From Paraburkholderia rhynchosiae (GTDB lineage: Bacteria > Pseudomonadota > Gammaproteobacteria > Burkholderiales > Burkholderiaceae), in contig NZ_PNXY01000001.1 of the NCBI RefSeq assembly GCF_002879865.1, positions 434,001-498,000 on the forward strand: a DNA stretch of 64,000 nt. Reading direction: 5' to 3'. Under the pieces are notes generated by a model. The model was given only the letters and a program-made list of their open reading frames with translations. It was not told the origin of the DNA and did not search any database. The position numbers and the translations under genes were made by a program. Below are positions 35,010 to 45,846 of this stretch, piece after piece. The first letter of the stretch is position 1. Each line of letters starts with the position of its first letter.

Positions 35010-36464
35010 TCAGTCCACCGACTTCACCATATCCTCGATCACCTTCTTCGCGTCGCCGAACACCATCATCGTCTTGTCCATGTAGAACAGGTCGTTGTCG
35101 AGCCCGGCGTACCCCGCCGCCATCGAGCGTTTGTTCACAATGACAGTGCGCGCCTTATAAGCCTCGATGATCGGCATGCCCGCAATCGGCGACTTCGGAT
35201 CGTTCTTCGCGGCCGGGTTCACCACGTCGTTCGCACCGAGCACCAGCACCACGTCGACCTGACCGAACTCGCCGTTGATGTCGTCCATCTCGAACACCAT
35301 GTCGTACGGCACTTCCGCTTCCGCGAGCAGCACGTTCATATGGCCAGGCATGCGTCCGGCCACCGGGTGAATCGCGTACTTCACCTCGATGCCCTTCTCC
35401 ACCAGCTTGTCGGTCAGTTCCTTCAACGCATGCTGCGCACGCGCCACGGCCAACCCATAACCCGGCACGATCACCACGGTTTCGGCGTTGCCGAGCATGA
35501 ACGATGCATCATCAGCCGAACCGGATTTCACTGGACGCTGCTCCGCCGAGCCGCCCGCCGCCGCCGCGCCCGGCTCGTTGCCGAAGCCGCCGAGAATCAC
35601 GTTGAAGAATGAACGGTTCATCGCGCGGCACATGATGTACGACAGGATCGCACCCGACGAGCCGACGAGCGACCCGGCGATGATCAGCATCGGATTGTTC
35701 AGCGAGAAGCCGATGCCCGCCGCCGCCCAGCCCGAGTACGAATTGAGCATCGACACGACCACCGGCATATCCGCGCCGCCGATCGGAATGATGATCAGCA
35801 CGCCAAGCACGAACGCGATCACCGTCATGATGATGAACGGCAGCCACGACTGCGTGAAGAAGAAGATGATGCCGAAGCCGAGCATCGCGAGCGCGAGCAT
35901 CAGGTTGATCAGATGCTGACCCGCGTACACGACCGGCGCGCCCTGGAAGAGGCGAAACTTGTACTTGCCCGAGAGCTTGCCGAACGCGATCACCGAACCG
36001 CTAAAAGTAATCGCGCCGACGAACGTGCCGATAAACAGTTCGACGCGATTGCCGTAAGGCAGGAAGCCCGGCACCGGATACTCGGGATCGATAAGACCGA
36101 ACGCGGCCGGCTCCGACACCACCGCATACGCGATGCAGACGGCGGCGAGACCGATCAGCGAGTGCATGGCCGCGACCAGTTCCGGCATCTTCGTCATCTC
36201 GACGCGCGCGGCGACAAACGCGCCGACCGTGCCGCCGATAATCAGCGCAACCAGCAGCAGACCCAGCCCCAAGCCAAGATTCGAGCCGAGCGCGTTGGCT
36301 TGCCTCGCGATCAGCGCGATGGTCGTGAGGATCGCAATCGCCATCCCAACCATGCCGAACGTATTGCCGATGCGCGCGGTCTTCGGATTCGACAGCCCCT
36401 TGAGCGCCTGGATGAAGCAGACCGACGCGACCAGATAAAGCAGCGTGACGACGTTCAGACTCAT
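35010..36464 (-). CDS. pntB: NAD(P) transhydrogenase beta subunit
   Basis: 484-residue membrane subunit of the proton-pumping transhydrogenase, which makes NADPH from NADH at the expense of the proton gradient. About eight or nine spans occupy the first 300 residues (LYLVASVCFIQALKGLSNP at the start). The C-terminal NADP-binding domain has VIVPGYGLAVARAQHAL, HPVAGRMPGHMNVLLAEA and VLVLGANDVVNPAA. Its ATG overlaps the stop of pntAB by one base (TAATG), so the three subunits are translationally linked. Confidence 0.97.
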   Translation of the reverse strand: MSLNVVTLLYLVASVCFIQALKGLSNPKTARIGNTFGMVGMAIAILTTIALIARQANALGSNLGLGLGLLLVALIIGGTVGAFVAARVEMTKMPELVAAMHSLIGLAAVCIAYAVVSEPAAFGLIDPEYPVPGFLPYGNRVELFIGTFVGAITFSGSVIAFGKLSGKYKFRLFQGAPVVYAGQHLINLMLALAMLGFGIIFFFTQSWLPFIIMTVIAFVLGVLIIIPIGGADMPVVVSMLNSYSGWAAAGIGFSLNNPMLIIAGSLVGSSGAILSYIMCRAMNRSFFNVILGGFGNEPGAAAAGGSAEQRPVKSGSADDASFMLGNAETVVIVPGYGLAVARAQHALKELTDKLVEKGIEVKYAIHPVAGRMPGHMNVLLAEAEVPYDMVFEMDDINGEFGQVDVVLVLGANDVVNPAAKNDPKSPIAGMPIIEAYKARTVIVNKRSMAAGYAGLDNDLFYMDKTMMVFGDAKKVIEDMVKSVD

Positions 36465-36793
36465 TACGCGTTCTCCTTCGTCTTGTCGGCGATGAGTTTC
36501 TTCGGCTCTTTCTTGCGGAACATCTCGAGCATCCGTCTTGTCACCAGAAAGCCGCCGAATACGTTGACCGCGGCGAGCGCGACGGCGAGCGTGCCGAAGA
36601 ACTTGCCCGGTGCGCCCAGCGTGAGGCCGGTGGCCAGCATCGCGCCGACAATCACGATCGCCGAGATCGCGTTGGTCACCGCCATCAGCGGCGTGTGCAG
36701 CGCGGGGGTGACGTTCCAGACCACGTGGTAACCGACGTAGATCGCCAGCACAAAAATGATCAGGTTGATGACGGTGTGGTTGAGCACTTCCAT
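36464..36793 (-). CDS. pntAB: NAD(P) transhydrogenase alpha subunit, membrane part (PntAB)
   Basis: 109-residue subunit with three membrane spans ([55 protein letters not shown]) and a short charged tail. In E. coli this segment is fused to the NAD-binding part as PntA; here, as in many alpha- and betaproteobacteria, it is a separate gene between pntAA and pntB. The family motif [19 protein letters not shown] is intact. The gap to pntAA is 26 bases. Confidence 0.95.
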   Translation of the reverse strand: MEVLNHTVINLIIFVLAIYVGYHVVWNVTPALHTPLMAVTNAISAIVIVGAMLATGLTLGAPGKFFGTLAVALAAVNVFGGFLVTRRMLEMFRKKEPKKLIADKTKENA

Positions 36794-36819
36794 CGCCGTT
36801 TCTCCTAGGTGGATTCGTT

Positions 36820-37962
36820 TTATGCCTTGCGCGCGACTTCGCCGTCGCGGGCCAGCAGCGTGGCCGCGACGATATCGTCGGCGAGGTCGATGTTCAGCGT
36901 GCCTTCCTTCGTCACGATCAGCTTGAGGAAGTCGAGCAGGTTGCGTGCATACAGCGACGAGGCGTCGGCGGGCACCATCGAGGCGAGATTCGTATAGCCG
37001 ACAATCGTCACGCCGTGCTTGACGACCACCTTGTCGGCTTCGGTGAGCGGACAGTTGCCGCCGCGCTGGCCTTCATACTCGGCACCGCGGCCAGCGGCGA
37101 GATCGACCAGCACGGAGCCGGGTTTCATCGCCTGCACCGTTTCGACGGAGATCAGCGTCGGCGCCGCGCGGCCGGGAATCAGCGCGGTGGAGATCACGAC
37201 GTCGGCCTGCTTCGCGCGCTCGTGGACCAGCGCCGACTGACGCGTGAGCCAGGACGGCGGCATAGGCCGCGCATAACCGCCCACACCTTGCGCGGCTTCG
37301 CGCTCCTCCTCGGTTTCGTAGGGCACGTCGAGGAATTTGGCGCCGAGCGATTCGATCTGCTCCTTCACGGCCGGGCGCACGTCCGAGGCTTCGATCACGG
37401 CGCCCAGACGCTTGGCGGTCGCAATCGCCTGCAGGCCTGCCACGCCCGCCCCGAGAATCAGCACGCGGGCCGCTTTTACCGTGCCGGCCGCCGTCATCAG
37501 CATCGGCATAAAGCGCGGATAGAGCGTGGCGGCCAGCAGCACCGCCTTGTATCCGGCGATGTTCGCCTGCGACGACAGCACGTCGAGGCTCTGGGCGCGC
37601 GTGGTTCTTGGCGCGGCTTCGAGCGCGAACGCGGTGACGCCGGCCGCGGCCAGCTTCGATGAGTTTTCGGTATTAAAAGGATCGAGCATGCCTACCAGCG
37701 TCGCGCCGCGTCTAAGCAGCGGCAGTTCGGCATCGGTTGGAGACTGAACCTTGAGGACGAGCTCGGCGCCGAAAGCAGTGGCCGCATCGACGATTTCCGC
37801 GCCGGCGGCTGTGAAGGCGTCGTCGGGAAAGCTTGCGCCGGTGCCGGCGCCGCTCTGGATGGTGACCCGATGGCCCTGGGCCACGTACTTTTTGACCGTT
37901 TCGGGCGTCGCGGCGACGCGGGTTTCGTGCGCGCGCGTCTCGGCTGGCACTCCGATGTGCAT
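36820..37962 (-). CDS. pntAA: NAD(P) transhydrogenase alpha subunit, NAD-binding part (PntAA)
   Basis: 380-residue cytosolic subunit, related to alanine dehydrogenase, that binds NAD(H) and passes hydride to the NADP domain of Pnt[24 protein letters not shown] is the family start; the Rossmann motif [22 protein letters not shown] and the mobile-loop region around [13 protein letters not shown] are present. The ATG at 37962 follows GGAGGAAG; the frame is open to 38031. It is the first gene of the pntAA-pntAB-pntB operon and is divergent from nudJ across 268 bases. Confidence 0.96.
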   Translation of the reverse strand: MHIGVPAETRAHETRVAATPETVKKYVAQGHRVTIQSGAGTGASFPDDAFTAAGAEIVDAATAFGAELVLKVQSPTDAELPLLRRGATLVGMLDPFNTENSSKLAAAGVTAFALEAAPRTTRAQSLDVLSSQANIAGYKAVLLAATLYPRFMPMLMTAAGTVKAARVLILGAGVAGLQAIATAKRLGAVIEASDVRPAVKEQIESLGAKFLDVPYETEEEREAAQGVGGYARPMPPSWLTRQSALVHERAKQADVVISTALIPGRAAPTLISVETVQAMKPGSVLVDLAAGRGAEYEGQRGGNCPLTEADKVVVKHGVTIVGYTNLASMVPADASSLYARNLLDFLKLIVTKEGTLNIDLADDIVAATLLARDGEVARKA

Positions 37963-38230
37963 CGTTCTTCCTCCTCGACTTACTGTTTGACGACAGATTG
38001 GCCGACGAGGCACGCCGGCTTGCAGGTGCAACGGCTAACGCCTCACTTTACCCGAAACCTGGGGGACCGCAGAAATCGGGGACAATCCGGGGTTGCCGGC
38101 GGGCTATGGTGTCGCGCAGTCAACCGCCGGTACCGAGGCGCCCTGAAGCCGCGCGCCGGAAGGGCGTCGCTCCGAAACCAGCCGCCCGCCTCCCGGCAGT
38201 CCGCGGCCATAAACGGTAAAATGCGCATCC

Positions 38231-38722
38231 ATGAAACCGGAAACCTGGCTGCCGCATGTGACCGTCGCGGCCATCGTCGAGCGTGACGGGCGCTTTCTCG
38301 TGGTCGAGGAACATACCGCCGCAGGCTTGCGCCTCAATCAGCCGGCCGGCCATCTTGAAGCCGGCGAAACGCTGCTGGAAGCGGTGATCCGTGAAACACT
38401 CGAGGAAACCGCGCATCCGTTCACGCCCGAGGCGCTGGTCGGCATGTACATGACGCATTTCGAGCGGCCGGGCAATGACGGCGTGAGCGCAGGCGTAACC
38501 TACCTGCGATTCACCTATTGCGGGACAGGCGGCGAGCCGGAGGCGGCACGCACGCTCGATCCCGACATCGTTCGAACCTTGTGGATGAGCGCCGACGACT
38601 TGCGCGCCTGCTCCGAACGGCATCGCACGCCGCTCGTCATGCAGTGTGTCGACGATTACCTGGCAGGCCGGCGTTTCCCGCTCGACTTCGTGCACACGCA
38701 TTCGGTCGGGCCAAAAAGATAA
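38231..38722 (+). CDS. nudJ: Nudix hydrolase NudJ-like
   Basis: 163-residue Nudix hydrolase, a family that splits nucleoside di- and triphosphates; E. coli NudJ also acts on thiamine pyrophosphate. The Nudix box lies at residues 40-62 (GHLEAGETLLEAVIRETLEETAH) with all catalytic glutamates, but the usual glycine near its end is Ala61. HVTVAAIVERDGRFLVVEEH is the typical start. It directly precedes mnmA (59-base gap), as nudJ (ymfB) does in E. coli, which supports the name. Confidence 0.88.
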   Translation: MKPETWLPHVTVAAIVERDGRFLVVEEHTAAGLRLNQPAGHLEAGETLLEAVIRETLEETAHPFTPEALVGMYMTHFERPGNDGVSAGVTYLRFTYCGTGGEPEAARTLDPDIVRTLWMSADDLRACSERHRTPLVMQCVDDYLAGRRFPLDFVHTHSVGPKR

Positions 38723-38781
38723 ACATCGCGGTAGCCGCGACCCACGATCCATGAAGTCAAGCAGTACCCAGTGAGCATCTT

Positions 38782-39927
38782 ATGAGCAAGCAGAAAGTCG
38801 TAGTAGGCATGTCGGGCGGCGTCGATTCGTCGGTCACCGCGTGGCTGCTGAAGGAACAGGGCTACGACGTGGTCGGCCTGTTCATGAAAAACTGGGAAGA
38901 CGACGACGACAGCGAATACTGCTCAACGCGGCAGGACTGGATCGACGTGGTGTCGGTCGCGGACCTGATCGGCATCGACGTGGAAGCGGTCAATTTCGCG
39001 GCCGAGTACAAAGACCGCGTGTTCGCCGAATTCCTGCGCGAATATTCAGCCGGCCGCACACCGAACCCAGACGTGCTGTGCAACGCCGAAATCAAGTTCA
39101 AGGCCTTCCTCGATCACGCTATGTCGCTTGGTGCCGAAACCATCGCGACCGGACACTACGCGCGCGTGCGTGAAAACAATGGCCGCTTCGAACTGCTGAA
39201 GGCGTTCGACCCTACGAAAGATCAGTCGTACTTTCTGCACCGCTTGAATCAGGCACAGTTGTCGAAAACGCTGTTTCCGTTGGGCGAGATTCCGAAGACG
39301 AAGGTGCGCGAAATCGCCGAACAGATCGCGCTGCCCAATGCCAGGAAAAAGGATTCGACCGGCATCTGTTTTATCGGTGAACGGCCGTTCCGCGACTTCC
39401 TGAACCGCTATCTCCCGACCAAGCCAGGCTCGATGAAAACCACCGACGGCAAAACGGTCGGCGAACACATCGGCCTGGCGTTCTACACGTTTGGGCAGCG
39501 CAAGGGCATTGGCCTCGGCGGCAGCAAGGACGGCAGCGGCGAGCCGTGGTTCGTGGCGGGCAAGGACATCCCGTCAAATACGCTGTATGTCGCGCAAGGC
39601 CACGATCATCCATGGCTCCTGAGTCATACGCTCAGCGCGGGCAACACGAGCTGGGTCGCGGGCGAGCCGCCAGCGGAAGGCTTCGCCTGCGGCGCGAAAA
39701 CCCGTTACCGGCAAGCGGATGCACCCTGCTCGTTCAAGACGGCGAACCACGGCGAAGGCCTCTTCCAACTCACTTTCGACGACGCGCAGTGGGCTGTCAC
39801 ACCAGGGCAATCCGCCGTGCTTTACGATGGCGACGTGTGTCTGGGCGGCGGCATCATCGAACATGCGGAGACCGGGAAGCCAGCCGCGCGCGAGCCGCAG
39901 AAGGCGGCGTTGTTCAGCGCACGTTAA
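38782..39927 (+). CDS. mnmA: tRNA-specific 2-thiouridylase MnmA
   Basis: Adds sulfur to uridine-34 of tRNAs for Lys, Glu and Gln, using ATP and a sulfur relay. 381 residues. The PP-loop [10 protein letters not shown] lies at residues 9-18. The catalytic cysteines are Cys100 ([14 protein letters not shown]) and Cys196 ([12 protein letters not shown]). The central domain has HYARV and [14 protein letters not shown], and the C-terminal beta-barrel [10 protein letters not shown] and [20 protein letters not shown]. It is expressed from the same strand as nudJ, probably together. Confidence 0.97.
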   Translation: MSKQKVVVGMSGGVDSSVTAWLLKEQGYDVVGLFMKNWEDDDDSEYCSTRQDWIDVVSVADLIGIDVEAVNFAAEYKDRVFAEFLREYSAGRTPNPDVLCNAEIKFKAFLDHAMSLGAETIATGHYARVRENNGRFELLKAFDPTKDQSYFLHRLNQAQLSKTLFPLGEIPKTKVREIAEQIALPNARKKDSTGICFIGERPFRDFLNRYLPTKPGSMKTTDGKTVGEHIGLAFYTFGQRKGIGLGGSKDGSGEPWFVAGKDIPSNTLYVAQGHDHPWLLSHTLSAGNTSWVAGEPPAEGFACGAKTRYRQADAPCSFKTANHGEGLFQLTFDDAQWAVTPGQSAVLYDGDVCLGGGIIEHAETGKPAAREPQKAALFSAR

Positions 39928-40057
39928 TACAGCTCACTTCTTCCCACACCTGGCGTCTCCCTGACAAGCAGTCGCTCGTTTTCCCTCGCGGTGGATCCGT
40001 CCGCGCCTCCAGCGCCGACGATCCCTCCGTGACGATCTTCACTGCACCGGAGTCCCC

Positions 40058-41668
40058 ATGCTTTCTCGACGTTATTTCGCCATGTGGTGCGCAGTCGCGC
40101 TGCTCGCCGTTTGCGCGGCGCTCGCCACGACGCACTACGTTTCGTGGTTCTGCATCGTCGTGCCGGTCGCGCTCGTCGCACTCGGCCTGTTCGATCTGAC
40201 GCAGCAGCGGCACGCGATTCTGCGCAACTATCCGCTGTGGGGGCATTTACGTTTTCTGTTCGAGTTCATTCGCCCGGAAATTCGCCAGTATTTCGTCGAG
40301 GGCGATACGGATGAAAAGCCGTTCTCGCGCGCTCAACGCAGCATCGTCTATCAGCGCGCGAAAAACGACGTGGACAGCCGACCGTACGGAACCGAGGTCG
40401 ACGTGAAGGCCGTCGCGCACGAATGGATCAGCCACTCGCTCGCGCCGACCAGGCTCGACCATCACGACTTCCGCATCCTAGTCGGCGCCGATCGCGCGCA
40501 GCCTTACTCGATGTCGATCTTCAACGTCTCGGCGATGAGCTTCGGCTCGCTGTCCGCGAACGCGATCATGGCACTGAACCTCGGCGCGAAAAAAGGCAAC
40601 TTTGCGCACGACACGGGCGAAGGCTCGATGTCGAAGTATCACCGCGAGCACGGCGGCGACATCATCTGGGAAATCGCGTCGGGCTATTTCGGCTGCCGTA
40701 ACGACGACGGCACGTTCAGCGCGGAAAAGTTCGCGAAGCAGGCCGCCGAGCCGCAAGTGAAAATGATCGAGGTGAAGCTGTCGCAAGGTGCGAAGCCCGG
40801 TCATGGCGGTGTGCTGCCGGCCGCAAAGATCACGCCTGAAATCGCGGAAACGCGCGGCGTGCCGATGGGCCGCGACTGCATTTCGCCGGCCACCCATTCG
40901 GAGTTTTCGACGCCGCGCGGCCTGCTCGAATTCGTCGACCGTTTGCGCACCCTGTCGGGCGGCAAGCCGACCGGGTTCAAGCTGTGCATTGGGCATCCGT
41001 GGGAATTCTTCGGTATTGCGAAGGCGATGCTGGAGACAGGCATTCTGCCGGACTTCATCGTCGTGGATGGCGCGGAAGGCGGAACGGGCGCGGCGCCGCT
41101 CGAGTTCACCGATCACGTCGGCGTGCCCTTGCAGGAAGGCCTGCTGCTGGTGCACAACACGCTCGTGGGCATCGGCTTGCGGCAAAGGATTCGCATCGGC
41201 GCGAGCGGCAAGATGATCACCGCGTTCGACATCACGAAGACACTCGCCATCGGCGCGGATTGGATCAACGCGGCGCGCGGTTTCATGTTCGCGGTGGGCT
41301 GCATTCAGGCGCAAACCTGTCACACAGGACGCTGCCCGACGGGCGTCGCAACGCAAGACCCGGTGCGCCAGCGTGCGCTCGTCGTGCCGGACAAGGCCGA
41401 TCGTGTCTTCAACTTCCATCACAACACGCTGCATGCACTGAAGGAAATCATTCAGGCTGCCGGGCTGAAGCATCCGGCTGAGTTGCGCGCGCATCACATC
41501 GTGCGGCGCGTGTCGTCGCATGAGGTCCAGTTGATGTCCGAGTTGCTGAAGTATCTCGATCCGGATGATCTGCTCAACGGGAATTATCGTTACTCGTTGT
41601 ATGAGAAGTGGTGGCCGGTCGCGCAAAGCGATTCGTTTTCGCCGAGGGCGGAGTTGGCGGTGGGGTAA
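40058..41668 (+). CDS. Stand-alone FMN-binding glutamate-synthase-domain protein with N-terminal membrane segments
   Basis: 536-residue protein. Two hydrophobic segments (about 5-40, ALLAVCAALATTHYV and VVPVALVALGLFDL) precede a full glutamate-synthase central/FMN-binding domain: NVSAMSFGSLSANAIMALNLGAK, EGSMSKYHREHGGDIIWEI, GHGGVLPAAKITPEIAETRGV and FIVVDGAEGGTGAAPLEF. CHTGRCPTGVATQDP is the usual Cys cluster. It lacks the amidotransferase domain of true GltB. Such proteins are found widely but their reaction is not established; an FMN-dependent, membrane-attached oxidoreductase is the safest description. No operon partner is apparent. Confidence 0.85.
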   Translation: MLSRRYFAMWCAVALLAVCAALATTHYVSWFCIVVPVALVALGLFDLTQQRHAILRNYPLWGHLRFLFEFIRPEIRQYFVEGDTDEKPFSRAQRSIVYQRAKNDVDSRPYGTEVDVKAVAHEWISHSLAPTRLDHHDFRILVGADRAQPYSMSIFNVSAMSFGSLSANAIMALNLGAKKGNFAHDTGEGSMSKYHREHGGDIIWEIASGYFGCRNDDGTFSAEKFAKQAAEPQVKMIEVKLSQGAKPGHGGVLPAAKITPEIAETRGVPMGRDCISPATHSEFSTPRGLLEFVDRLRTLSGGKPTGFKLCIGHPWEFFGIAKAMLETGILPDFIVVDGAEGGTGAAPLEFTDHVGVPLQEGLLLVHNTLVGIGLRQRIRIGASGKMITAFDITKTLAIGADWINAARGFMFAVGCIQAQTCHTGRCPTGVATQDPVRQRALVVPDKADRVFNFHHNTLHALKEIIQAAGLKHPAELRAHHIVRRVSSHEVQLMSELLKYLDPDDLLNGNYRYSLYEKWWPVAQSDSFSPRAELAVG

Positions 41669-42115
41669 GGGGCGAAAAGCAATGCTCGTTGCGTTTAGGC
41701 GAAGGCCAGTCCTCGAAAAGACTCGGCGCGCCGTGAAGGCAATTCAAAAAAGATGGCCACCCCCATCCGACCACTCGCATTTTGCTGACTATTGCCAATA
41801 CCGATCTGGCGTAACCGATTCAAGTACGGAAGCGCTTGAAGCCTGCAAGGCGAAAATTCCAGGCTACCTGTAATCAAAGTCGTTGCAAACAAAGACGCGC
41901 GAGGCTGCCGACGCGCACATCACGTCGTCGCACCAAAATACGGCGAAGCCGCGTCCGCGTATCGCGCAGGCTTACGCGGCAGCATGTCCGTCACGGTCTT
42001 CAAAAACGGACGCCCCCCCGCCTTTCCGTTAAAATCTCGGGTTTAGCACTTCGCTCCACGGTCGCCCCGCGCGTTCATGCGCTCGCGGCGCGGCCTCATG
42101 CCCGAAAGGCACTTC
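41669..42115 (+). other. Gap before glyQ without a recognised gene
   Basis: 447 bases. A forward frame (roughly 41733-41873, starting GTGAAGGCAATTC) and a reverse frame over the same stretch exist, but neither has a ribosome-binding site or a family signature. Base composition at 41730-41880 is visibly poorer in G/C than the flanks, as in a gene remnant or non-coding spacer. TTCCGTTAAAATC around 42025-42037 could be the -10 region for glyQ. Confidence 0.4.
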
Positions 42116-43123
42116 ATGCTCACGTTTCAGCAAATCATTCTGACACTGCAATCCTATTGGGATAAGCAGGGTTGCGCATTGCTCCAGCCGATCGACATGG
42201 AAGTCGGCGCGGGCACCTCGCACGTTCACACTTTCCTGCGTGCAATCGGCCCGGAGCCGTGGCGTGCCGCGTATGTCCAACCGTCGCGCCGTCCGAAAGA
42301 CGGCCGCTATGGCGAGAACCCAAACCGTCTGCAGCACTATTACCAGTACCAGGTCGTACTAAAGCCCGCGCCGGAAAACATCCTGGATCTGTATCTCGGC
42401 TCACTCGGAGCGCTCGGCTTCGACCTGAAGCAGAACGACGTGCGCTTCGTCGAAGACGACTGGGAAAATCCCACGCTCGGCGCGTGGGGCCTCGGCTGGG
42501 AAGTGTGGCTGAACGGCATGGAAGTGACCCAGTTCACTTACTTCCAGCAAGTCGGCGGTCTCGACTGCAAGCCGGTGCTCGGCGAAATCACGTACGGCCT
42601 CGAGCGCCTCGCGATGTACCTTCAAAAGGTCGAGAACGTCTACGACCTCGTCTGGACCGAGTGGGAAGAGCAAGGCCCGAACGGCCCGGAAACGCGCCGC
42701 CTCACTTACGGCGACGTGTATCACCAGAACGAAGTCGAACAGTCCACGTATAACTTCGAGCACGCGAACGTCGATCTGCTGTTCACGTTCTTCAACAGCT
42801 ATGAAGCGGAAGCGAAGCGCATGATCGAAGCGCAGATCGCGCTGCCCGCCTATGAACTCGTGCTGAAGGCCGGCCACACGTTTAACCTGCTCGACGCGCG
42901 CGGCGCAATCTCGGTCACGGAACGCGCGGCGTACATCGGCCGGATTCGCGCGCTGTCGCGTCTGGTCGCGCAGGCTTACTACGATTCACGCGAGAAACTC
43001 GGCTTCCCGATGCTCGGCAATCCGGTGCACGGCGTGCCCGGCCTCACCACCGACGAGCACGACGCCGCCATGCCCGCGTGGGCGCCGCCGCTGAAAGTCG
43101 AACGCAAGATCGACCAGGACTGA
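42116..43123 (+). CDS. glyQ: Glycine--tRNA ligase alpha subunit
   Basis: Catalytic subunit of the heterotetrameric bacterial glycyl-tRNA synthetase. 335 residues (E. coli 303; the extra residues are at the C terminus). It begins [25 protein letters not shown], with [43 protein letters not shown] and [16 protein letters not shown]. The ATG at 42116 follows CGAAAGGCACTTC and starts at the conserved residue; the frame is open to 42077. glyS begins 15 bases later. Confidence 0.97.
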   Translation: MLTFQQIILTLQSYWDKQGCALLQPIDMEVGAGTSHVHTFLRAIGPEPWRAAYVQPSRRPKDGRYGENPNRLQHYYQYQVVLKPAPENILDLYLGSLGALGFDLKQNDVRFVEDDWENPTLGAWGLGWEVWLNGMEVTQFTYFQQVGGLDCKPVLGEITYGLERLAMYLQKVENVYDLVWTEWEEQGPNGPETRRLTYGDVYHQNEVEQSTYNFEHANVDLLFTFFNSYEAEAKRMIEAQIALPAYELVLKAGHTFNLLDARGAISVTERAAYIGRIRALSRLVAQAYYDSREKLGFPMLGNPVHGVPGLTTDEHDAAMPAWAPPLKVERKIDQD

Positions 43124-43138
43124 CGAGAACATCAAGAA

Positions 43139-45241
43139 ATGACTCAACCCCATCAAGCTACCCTGCTGGTCGAACTACTGACCGAGGAACTGCCGCCGAA
43201 AGCGCTCGCCCGTCTCGGCGACGCCTTCGCCGAAGGTATTGCAGAGCGCCTCGCGGCGCGCGATCTGATCGAAGGCGAACTGTCGTTTGAACGTTTTGCC
43301 ACGCCGCGCCGCCTCGCCGTCACCATCCGAAACGTGCGCGCGGTTGCTCCGGAAAAGCATGTGCGCGAAAAAGTGCTGCCGGTTTCCGTCGCGCTCGATA
43401 AAGACGGCCAGCCAACCGCGCCACTCGCGAAAAAGCTCGCCGCGCTCGGCTTCCCCGATTTCTCGGTGAGCGACCTGGAGCGCGCGCAGGACGGCAAGGC
43501 GGAAGCCTTCTTCCTTCGCTACGCAGCGCCGGGCGCCACGCTCGCGGAAGGCCTGCAAGCCGCCCTCGGCGAAACGCTCGCCAAACTGCCAATTCCGAAG
43601 CCGATGACCTATCAGCGTCCGGACGGCTCCGATGTGCAGTTCGTGCGTCCCGCGCATCGCCTGACCGCGTTGCATGGCGAGCGCGTCGTGCCGGTCAGCG
43701 CGCTCGGCATCGACGCGGACGACACCACGCTCGGCCATCGCTTCCTATCCGAAGGCTTCGTGCAGATCCAGCACGCGGATTCATACGCCGACACGCTGAT
43801 GCACAAAGGCCACGTGGTCGCGAACTTCGCCGACCGCAAGGAAACCATCCGCACGCATCTGCTCGCGCAAGCGGACGGCGATCAGGTCGTGATGCCCGAA
43901 TCGCTGCTGGACGAAGTGACGTCGCTGGTCGAATGGCCGGTGGTCTACGCATGCCGTTTCGAGGACGAATTCCTGCAAGTGCCGCAGGAATGTCTGATTC
44001 TCACCATGCAGACGAACCAGAAATACTTCGCGCTGACGGATGTGAACGGCAAGCTGCGCTCGCGCTTCCTGATCGTGTCGAACATCGAGACGTCGACACC
44101 GGGCGATATTGTCGAAGGCAATGAGCGTGTCGTGCGTCCGCGTCTCGCCGACGCGAAGTTCTTCTTCGAGCAGGACAAGAAAAAGCCGCTCGCCGATCGC
44201 GTGCCCTTGCTCGCGAACGTCGTGTATCACAACAAGCTCGGTTCGGCGCTGCAACGCGTGGAGCGGGTCGAAGCGCTGGCCGGCGCGATCGCCGGTTTGC
44301 TCGGCGCGGACGTGGCGCTTGCAAAACGCGCCGCGCGTCTTGCCAAGGCCGACCTGATCACCGACATGGTCGGCGAATTCCCCGAGTTGCAAGGCACGAT
44401 GGGCACGTACTACGCGCGCCACGACGGCGAGCCGGAAGAAGTCGCGCTCGCGTGCTCGGAACATTATCAGCCGCGTTTTTCCGGCGATGCATTGCCCGGC
44501 ACGGCAACCGGCACAGTCGTCGCGCTGGCCGACAAGCTGGAAACGCTGGTCGGCATCTGGGGCATCGGTCTGCAACCCACCGGCGAGAAAGACCCGTTCG
44601 CGCTGCGCCGTCACGCGCTCGGCGTGCTGCGCATTCTGATCGAGAAGCAACTGGCCGTGGACTTCGTCGAACTGCTGCGCACCGCTTACGCGCAATTCGC
44701 CGCCGTGCCGAACGTCGCCGATTCGACGCAAGCCATCTACGAATTCAGCATGGACCGTCTGCGCGGCTTGCTGCGCGAACGCGGACATGCGCCGGATGAA
44801 GTCGACGCAGTGCTGGCGCTCAATCCGACGCGTCTCGACGATATCGTCGCGCGTCTCGATGCCGTGCGCGAATTCGCGGCGCTGCCGGAAGCGGCATCGC
44901 TTGCCTCAGCCAACAAGCGCATCTCGAACATCCTGAAGAAGTCGGAAGGCATCACCACTGGCGGCGGCGTGCAGTCCGCGTTGCTGGTGGAGCCGGCGGA
45001 AAAGGCCTTGAATGCGCAACTCGAACAGGTCGCGCCGCGCGTGCAGTCGCAACTCGCCGCACGCGACTACACCGGTGCGCTGACCGCGCTCGCCGCGTTG
45101 CGCGAACCGGTCGACACGTTCTTCAACGACGTGATGGTCAATGCGGAAGACCCGGCGTTGCGGGCCAACCGTCTGGCCTTGCTCGGCGCGCTGCATCAGC
45201 AGATGAATTGCGTCGCGGACATTTCCCGACTCGCCGCCTGA
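43139..45241 (+). CDS. glyS: Glycine--tRNA ligase beta subunit
   Basis: 700-residue beta subunit of glycyl-tRNA synthetase, needed for tRNA binding and full activity. The start [23 protein letters not shown] is characteristic. HD-like motifs in the middle ([26 protein letters not shown]) and a C-terminal anticodon-binding region ([12 protein letters not shown]) are present. Length is close to E. coli GlyS (689). gmhB starts 10 bases after the stop, so glyQ-glyS-gmhB-plsC is probably one transcription unit. Confidence 0.97.
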   Translation: MTQPHQATLLVELLTEELPPKALARLGDAFAEGIAERLAARDLIEGELSFERFATPRRLAVTIRNVRAVAPEKHVREKVLPVSVALDKDGQPTAPLAKKLAALGFPDFSVSDLERAQDGKAEAFFLRYAAPGATLAEGLQAALGETLAKLPIPKPMTYQRPDGSDVQFVRPAHRLTALHGERVVPVSALGIDADDTTLGHRFLSEGFVQIQHADSYADTLMHKGHVVANFADRKETIRTHLLAQADGDQVVMPESLLDEVTSLVEWPVVYACRFEDEFLQVPQECLILTMQTNQKYFALTDVNGKLRSRFLIVSNIETSTPGDIVEGNERVVRPRLADAKFFFEQDKKKPLADRVPLLANVVYHNKLGSALQRVERVEALAGAIAGLLGADVALAKRAARLAKADLITDMVGEFPELQGTMGTYYARHDGEPEEVALACSEHYQPRFSGDALPGTATGTVVALADKLETLVGIWGIGLQPTGEKDPFALRRHALGVLRILIEKQLAVDFVELLRTAYAQFAAVPNVADSTQAIYEFSMDRLRGLLRERGHAPDEVDAVLALNPTRLDDIVARLDAVREFAALPEAASLASANKRISNILKKSEGITTGGGVQSALLVEPAEKALNAQLEQVAPRVQSQLAARDYTGALTALAALREPVDTFFNDVMVNAEDPALRANRLALLGALHQQMNCVADISRLAA

Positions 45242-45251
45242 GCCGCACGCC

Positions 45252-45806
45252 ATGCCGACCAAAAAAGTGGTGATCCTCGACCGCGACGGCGTAATCAACG
45301 CCGATTCCGACGCGTTCATCAAGTCGCCGGACGAGTGGGTCGCGTTGCCGGGTTCGCTCGAAGCGATCGCGCGTCTGAGCCAGGCGGGCTATCGTGTGGC
45401 GGTGGCGACGAACCAGTCGGGCATCGGCCGGGGTCTTTTCGACATGACCGCGCTCAACGCGATGCACCTCAAGATGCATCGCATGGCGGCGGCGGTCGGC
45501 GGGCGCATCGACGCCGTGTTCTTCTGCCCGCACACGGCAGAGGACCATTGCGAATGCCGCAAGCCGAAGCCCGGCATGCTGAAGATGATCAACGAGCGTT
45601 TCGAAGTCGACCCCGAGAACACGCCGGTTGTCGGCGACGCGATGCGCGATCTGCAAGCGGGCGCGGCGCTCGGCCATCCCGTTCATCTGGTGCTGACCGG
45701 CAAGGGCCGTAAAACGCTCGCGGCCGGCGGGCTGCCGGAAGGCACAATTGTCCACGACGACCTGCGGACGTTCGTGCTCGATTTTCTCGCCGACGCTCAC
45801 GAGTGA
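45252..45806 (+). CDS. gmhB: D-glycero-beta-D-manno-heptose 1,7-bisphosphate 7-phosphatase
   Basis: HAD-family phosphatase that removes the 7-phosphate in ADP-heptose synthesis for the LPS inner core. 184 residues. The nucleophile and acid/base are Asp10 and Asp12 (VVILDRDGVIN). The zinc loop Cys92, His94, Cys100, Cys102 (FCPHTAEDHCECRKPKPGM) marks the GmhB subgroup. The substrate-specificity loop follows NQSGIGRGLF, and the late motif is VVGDAMRDLQAG. It precedes plsC, an envelope-lipid gene. Confidence 0.94.
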   Translation: MPTKKVVILDRDGVINADSDAFIKSPDEWVALPGSLEAIARLSQAGYRVAVATNQSGIGRGLFDMTALNAMHLKMHRMAAAVGGRIDAVFFCPHTAEDHCECRKPKPGMLKMINERFEVDPENTPVVGDAMRDLQAGAALGHPVHLVLTGKGRKTLAAGGLPEGTIVHDDLRTFVLDFLADAHE

Positions 45807-45846
45807 CACGCGCCGCGCGCGTCCCCAACCCTCACAGACCACGCTG

